In this document: positions 24,803-28,220 of the stretch, in pieces
How positions within the stretch are numbered: the stretch's first letter is position 1
Layout of the letters: every line of letters begins with the position of its first letter
Assembly: GCA_035264885.1 (NCBI GenBank)
Contig: DATFPK010000118.1
Location: 1-28,220 of the forward strand
Reading direction: 5' to 3'
Origin: DATFPK01 sp035264885
GTDB taxonomy: Bacteria; Actinomycetota; Thermoleophilia; Solirubrobacterales; 70-9
DNA: 28,220 bases
Made by a program: the position numbers and the translations under genes
Notes under the pieces: model-generated
Told to the model about the DNA's origin: nothing
Database searches by the model: none
Seen by the model: only the letters and a program-made list of their open reading frames with translations

Positions 24803-25932
24803 CCTCGCGATCCGTTCCCGGCGCGGATCGCCGCCCGGTAGGCGTCGTCGAGTCCCGCAGCCTGCCGCTCGACCGTGAAGTTCTCGGCCACACGCCGGCG
24901 ACCCGCTCGCCCCATCGCGGCGCGCTCCTCGCCGCTGCGGCGAGCCATCCTCACCATCGCCGCGGCGAGCGCCTCCGGGTCGTCGGAGGGCACGAGATCG
25001 CCGCACTCGGGCGTCACCTGCTCGGCGATGCCATCGGACGCGGCGCCGATCACGGGCAGGCCGCTCCCCATCGCCTCGAGCATCGCGATCGGGAAGGGGT
25101 CGGTCCGCGACGGCAGCACGAACGCATCCCAGGACCGCAACTCCTCGAGCGTGTCAACCCGCTCGCGGCAGACGATCCCAGCCTCCGTCGCGCGGGCGAT
25201 CAGCTCCCTCCCCCACTCCGCCTCGAGGATGTCGGTCAATCCCCCGACCAGCCGGAACTCGACGCCCGCGGTCGCAGCCAGCACCCGTTCCGCCGCGGCG
25301 ACGAAGACGTCGGAGCCCTTGCGCCGCGAGATCACGCCGATCGTGCCGATCACGAACGGGTCCGGGCTCTCCCGCACGGGCGCGGCCTTCTCCGGCAGGG
25401 GCGCCGCTTCGTAGACGATCCGCGGGACAGGAGCACCGCGGGCCAGCCGCTCCCCCGAGGCGCGGGAGACAGCGACCAGCTCATCGGCGCGCCAGGCGAG
25501 CCGCCGGGCGATCCGGCCGCGGATGCTGTCGCGCGACATTTCGTGGACGTGGAAGAGGACCGGTGCCTGGCGCTTGGCCACGAGCGCCTCGGGCAGGGCG
25601 ATGATGCTGTTGGCGTGGACGAGGGCCGGGTCGCGGTTGCGCAGGAACCGCCGAAGCCGCGCCAGGTAGGGCGGCGTGCCGGTCAGGCGGCGGCGAAACC
25701 CCGGCGGCTGGCGCAGGACCGGCAGGCTCCAGGCGACGAGGCGGCGGTCGCCGTCGACGTCGTAGCCCCGTCCCTCGAGCTCGTCGAAGAGCGGGCTTGG
25801 CCGGTCGACCCAGAACGAGAACCGCCAGCCGCGCTCCTCGAGGAGGGGGATGGTGCGCAGGACCGAGATCGTCGCCCCGCCGAGCACGGGCTCGTGGAAG
25901 ATCACGACGACTTTGGAAGAGTCCCTGCTCAC
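24799..25932 (-). CDS. Glycosyltransferase family 4
   Basis: A 377-residue GT-B glycosyltransferase. N-terminal domain: VVVIFHEPVLGGATISVLRTIPLLEERGW with the GGA loop at 18-20. Acceptor side: VLFHVHEMSRDSIRGRIARRLAWRADELVAVSRASGERL. Donor side: IGTIGVISRRKGSDVFVAAAERV, FRLVGG, and the D278-x7-E286 pair (DPFPIAMLE), where the first glutamate is aspartate as is common in the family, then GLPVIGAASDGIAEQV. The start is GTG 25932; an extended -10-like TGCTATCCG is 12 bases upstream, inside the divergent gene. The stop overlaps the GT2-GT4 fusion start as TTGA, so the two probably act in the same pathway. Confidence 0.9.
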   Translation of the reverse strand: MSRDSSKVVVIFHEPVLGGATISVLRTIPLLEERGWRFSFWVDRPSPLFDELEGRGYDVDGDRRLVAWSLPVLRQPPGFRRRLTGTPPYLARLRRFLRNRDPALVHANSIIALPEALVAKRQAPVLFHVHEMSRDSIRGRIARRLAWRADELVAVSRASGERLARGAPVPRIVYEAAPLPEKAAPVRESPDPFVIGTIGVISRRKGSDVFVAAAERVLAATAGVEFRLVGGLTDILEAEWGRELIARATEAGIVCRERVDTLEELRSWDAFVLPSRTDPFPIAMLEAMGSGLPVIGAASDGIAEQVTPECGDLVPSDDPEALAAAMVRMARRSGEERAAMGRAGRRRVAENFTVERQAAGLDDAYRAAIRAGNGSRG

Positions 25933-25953
25933 GCGATGGAGGGACGGATAGCA
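25933..25953 (-). promoter_or_regulatory. Putative promoter for the GT4 gene, inside the divergent CDS
   Basis: Only three bases separate the GTG at 25932 from the ATG at 25936 on the other strand, so each promoter must lie within the other gene's first codons. On the minus strand TGCTATCCG (25953-25945) fits an extended -10 and gives a leader of about 6 bases. No convincing plus-strand box was found. Inferred. Confidence 0.35.
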
Positions 25954-27051
25954 GAGGGGAAGGAAGCGGGGTCGGGCCTTGACGTCCTCCTCGTCGCCGA
26001 AGCGTTCGGCGGCGGCGTCTTCGAGCTGGTCCGCACCGTCGCCGCCGGGCTGGCGGCGCGCGGGCACCACGCGACGATCGCCTTCGGCCGCCGGCCGGAG
26101 ACGCCGGGCGACCCGCGCGGGGAGGTGGATCCCGCGGTCGAGCTGATCGAGATGCCGTGGACCAGCCGCAGCCCGGGGACGCAGCTCGCCGGCGCCCGAC
26201 GGCTGCGTTCGCTGGTCGCCGAGCGACGGCCGGACGTCGTCCACCTCTGGTCGGCCTTCGCCGGCGTGGTCGGCGCGATCGTCGTACCGCGGCCGGTCCC
26301 GACGGTGTTCACGCCTCAGGCATACGCGTTCACCATGGCGAGCGAGGACCGCGGCCGGCGGGCTGCCTACCGCCTGCTCGAGCGGTTCGCGTCGCGACGG
26401 GCAACGCTGGTGGGCGCCTGCTCCCGCGACGAGGCGGACCTGGCCCGGCAGCTCGGAGCGAGGCGCGTGGAGACGGTTCCGAACGGGATCCCGGAGCTCG
26501 ACGGCGAACCCCCCGAGCGGGCCCCGGCCCCGCGCTCGCGGGTCATCGCCGCCGGCCGCACCGTCCCGCAACGGCGTCCCGTCGAGGCAACGCGGATCCT
26601 CGCTGCCGTGTCGGACCTCGCGTCGGTCGCCTGGATCGGCGGAGCCGGCGGGTCGCGCGGCGAGGTCGGCCAGGAGGCGCTGCGCGCCGCGGGGATCGCG
26701 ATGACGGGCTGGGCGCCCCGGCAGCGGGTCCTCGAGGAGCTGGCCGAGGCCAGCGCCTATCTGCACTGGACCGAGTGGGACGGGCTGCCGCTGACGGTCC
26801 TCGAGGCGATGGCGCAGGACGCCGTCGTCGTCGCCAGCGACATCGGACCGAACCGCGAGGTTCTGGGTCCCGGCCAAGTGAGGTCCACGGAGGACGAGGC
26901 GATCGCGTTGCTGCGCGAGGTCCTCACCGACTCGGACCTCGCCGGCCGGATGCTCGCGGAGCAGCGCCGGCGCCGGCGCGGCTACGGAGCGGCACGGATG
27001 GTGGCCCACTGGGAGGAGGTCTACCGCCGGCTGATCGCCACGACCGGCTAG
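25936..27051 (+). CDS. Glycosyltransferase family 4
   Basis: A 371-residue GT-B enzyme. After a charged N-terminal leader it has LDVLLVAEAFGGGVFELVRTVAAGLAARGHHATIAFG with the glycine loop GGGVFE at 25-30. The middle has VHLWSAFAGVVGAIVV and VPTVFTPQAYAFTM, then LVGACSRDEADLARQ and VPNGIPEL; the donor domain has VIAAGRTVPQRRPVEATRIL, VAWIGGAGG, MTGWAPRQRVLEELAEASAYLHWTEWDGLPLTVLEAMAQDAVVVASDIGPN. Together these match GT4 enzymes that follow capsule genes. No start codon other than ATG 25936 occurs before the first strand. A purine-rich stretch AGAGGGGAAGGAAG lies inside the reading frame just after the start. It is a single-gene plus-strand unit; the stop shares CTAG with the convergent CpsD-like gene. 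Confidence 0.9.
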   Translation: MEGRIAEGKEAGSGLDVLLVAEAFGGGVFELVRTVAAGLAARGHHATIAFGRRPETPGDPRGEVDPAVELIEMPWTSRSPGTQLAGARRLRSLVAERRPDVVHLWSAFAGVVGAIVVPRPVPTVFTPQAYAFTMASEDRGRRAAYRLLERFASRRATLVGACSRDEADLARQLGARRVETVPNGIPELDGEPPERAPAPRSRVIAAGRTVPQRRPVEATRILAAVSDLASVAWIGGAGGSRGEVGQEALRAAGIAMTGWAPRQRVLEELAEASAYLHWTEWDGLPLTVLEAMAQDAVVVASDIGPNREVLGPGQVRSTEDEAIALLREVLTDSDLAGRMLAEQRRRRRGYGAARMVAHWEEVYRRLIATTG

Positions 27052-27884
27052 ATCCGGGAGTCGCCGCCGCTCACCGCGACGCCGGCCGGACGGTCGGGTG
27101 GCTGGCCGATCAGCGCCCGTGCCCGGTCGACCCCCTCCCGGCGGGGCCGACCCGGAGCCGTGCAGAGGACGACCGCGTCGACCAGTGGAACCAGCTCGCG
27201 CCCTTCGACCTCGCCCGCATCCGGACCGCCGGCGTCGAGTAGAACGGTGCCGTAGACGCCGCTGACCATCCCGACGAACTCGCGGAACCGGTCGGAGGCC
27301 AGCAGCTCGGCGGAGTCCGCGGCCGGTCCGCCCCCGGCGATGCAGATCAGCTCTCGCTCGCCCGCCGCGCCGACGAGCGAGCCCGGCTCGGGCGAGGCCA
27401 GGGAGACGATCTGGAGGACCTCCTGCGGCGATGCCTCGCCGCGGAGGTACTGGGCGAGTCCAGGCCGGCCGGCGATGCCCAGTCGGCCGGCGAGCGTTGG
27501 GTGGCGGAGGTCGCACTCGACTAGCAGGGTTCGGCGTCCCGACAGCGCCGACGCGGTCGCCAGACCCAGCCCCACCTCCGCCTCCTCGTCCCGGGCCGAG
27601 GTCCGCGTCACGAGCACGGCCCGAGGCTCGGCCGAGTCGAGCCTCCGCAGGTTGGAGGAGAGGAGGCGGAACGCCTCGAGCCCCGCGGTCGAGAGCCCGC
27701 TGCCGGCCGCTTCCCCCGGGGCGCCGAGCGCGCCCGCCGGGACGCGTCCGAGCACAGGGAGCCCGAGGGCGGCGCCGAGGTCACGAGGACGCCGCCGCCG
27801 CTGCGCCATGACGCGGAAGACCAGGACGGCCAGGGCGCCGAGGACGAAGCCCGCCGCGAGGCCGATCGCGAGCTCGGTGCTCAC
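27048..27884 (-). CDS. CpsD/BY-kinase-like protein with degenerate P-loop
   Basis: A 278-residue protein of the bacterial tyrosine kinase (CpsD/CapB, Wzc C-terminal) type. It has one membrane helix (about 6-26), then a cytoplasmic domain opening with the diagnostic GLEAFRLLSSNLRRL (69-82; family AEAFRxLRTNL). Where the P-loop Walker A (GEGKST) should be, the sequence is TRTSARDEEAEVGLGLA (93-109), with no lysine and no GK[ST]. Walker A' reads LLVECDLRHP (120-129) instead of LLIDADLRRP; Walker B is VLLDAGGP (214-221). There is no tyrosine cluster at the C-terminus. In Wzx/Wzy systems this protein controls chain length by phosphotransfer; here ATP binding is doubtful, so it may be a regulatory pseudokinase. 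The GTG start overlaps the preceding gene's stop as GTGA. Confidence 0.82.
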   Translation of the reverse strand: MSTELAIGLAAGFVLGALAVLVFRVMAQRRRRPRDLGAALGLPVLGRVPAGALGAPGEAAGSGLSTAGLEAFRLLSSNLRRLDSAEPRAVLVTRTSARDEEAEVGLGLATASALSGRRTLLVECDLRHPTLAGRLGIAGRPGLAQYLRGEASPQEVLQIVSLASPEPGSLVGAAGERELICIAGGGPAADSAELLASDRFREFVGMVSGVYGTVLLDAGGPDAGEVEGRELVPLVDAVVLCTAPGRPRREGVDRARALIGQPPDRPAGVAVSGGDSRI

Positions 27885-28220
27885 CGGTCCGCTCCGAGGG
27901 CCCCGCCGGCGCGGATCGACCCCGTCTCGGCGATCCGCACCAGCTCCCGGGGCGTGTAGATCTCCCGGCCGATCGGGCCGAACGGGCTGTAGTAGCCGGA
28001 CAGTGGGCGCAGGTGCCGGTAGCGGAGGAAGGTCGCCTTCGCCGTCTGGCGCCGGCCGGTGCGGGCCTCGATCCGGGCCAGCACGAGCGGCAGGCGCCAG
28101 TTGGCGGGCTCACGTGCCATCGCATCGCGTATAGCCGACTCGGCGGCCGCGTACTCCCCCCGCGCCTCGTAGACGAGGGCGAGCTGCTCCCGCGGGCTCG
28201 CCGCCCAGGGCTCCGCGTCC
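27881..28220 (-). CDS. TPR-containing protein C-terminus, possibly O-antigen ligase/polymerase type; 5' part outside window
   Basis: The last 112 residues of a protein whose start lies beyond the right edge; the frame is open to base 28219. Two consecutive helical repeats are visible: EQLALVYEARGEYAAAESAIRDAMAREP and NWRLPLVLARIEARTGRRQTAKATFLRYRHLRP, with the TPR spacing of small, large and Pro residues. The tail (SGYYSPFGPIGREIYTPRELV) has no recognisable domain. An ATG at 28120 lies inside the repeat and is not the real start. In related loci the gene before a CpsD-like protein is often an O-antigen polymerase/ligase with C-terminal TPRs; this identity is an inference. Its stop overlaps the start of the CpsD-like gene, so the two are co-translated. 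Confidence 0.6.
   Translation of the reverse strand, partial: DAEPWAASPREQLALVYEARGEYAAAESAIRDAMAREPANWRLPLVLARIEARTGRRQTAKATFLRYRHLRPLSGYYSPFGPIGREIYTPRELVRIAETGSIRAGGALGADR

Noticed and set aside
22004..24841. Open frame of over 900 codons on the plus strand opposite the GT2-GT4 fusion
   Set aside because: No domain motifs; it is the antisense of a real gene and also overlaps a real plus-strand methyltransferase in another frame.

Overview
The window is very GC-rich (by eye around 70% or more), with short intergenic gaps, frequent GTG/TTG starts and many 4-base start/stop overlaps. Gene content and codon use suggest an actinobacterium, probably a deep-branching lineage such as Thermoleophilia. 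This placement is an inference from style; no rRNA or other phylogenetic marker is present.

Two functions are interleaved. (1) Cytochrome c maturation (System I): ccmF (cut by the left edge) and ccmE on the minus strand at 1-2360, and ccmG and ccmH on the plus strand at 6562-7529. The two pairs are separated by a short-chain dehydrogenase, a glycosyltransferase/methyltransferase/glycosyltransferase group, a tRNA-Gly(CCC) and a SnoaL-like protein. (2) A large cell-surface glycan (exopolysaccharide or O-antigen-like) region covering most of 3092-28220. It has 13 glycosyltransferase genes (GT2, GT4, GT-C and one GT2-GT4 fusion), five SAM-dependent methyltransferases, an FAD-dependent UDP-galactopyranose-mutase/HemY-like oxidoreductase coupled to a GtrB/DPM1-like polyprenyl-phosphate glycosyltransferase, a MOP-family flippase, a CpsD/BY-kinase-like protein with a ruined P-loop, and the TPR-bearing C-terminus of a protein cut by the right edge.

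The glycan genes probably work as follows. GT2 and GT4 enzymes build a repeat unit on a lipid carrier, the methyltransferases decorate it, the flippase (15557-17026) moves it across the membrane, and the GT-C and GtrB-like proteins add sugars from polyprenyl-phosphate donors. The CpsD-like and TPR proteins would act in polymerisation or chain-length control. The longest transcription unit is on the minus strand, seven genes from 21965 down to 13468, with gaps of 17 bases or less or 4-base overlaps.

The layout is unusually compact. All six convergent CDS pairs overlap tail to tail (4-47 bases), so there is no space for ordinary intrinsic terminators between them. Seven divergent gene pairs are separated by only 3-111 bases; most gaps hold -10-like hexamers placed 6-9 bases before the start codons, and in several the two opposing hexamers overlap. 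This points to bidirectional promoters and leaderless mRNAs. Three genes (ccmF, the FAD oxidoreductase, a zinc-ribbon methyltransferase) appear to start at ATT or CTG, because conserved N-terminal features lie upstream of every ATG/GTG/TTG in frame. No CRISPR array, insertion sequence, prophage gene or rRNA was seen, and no stretch over 300 bases lacks a gene.
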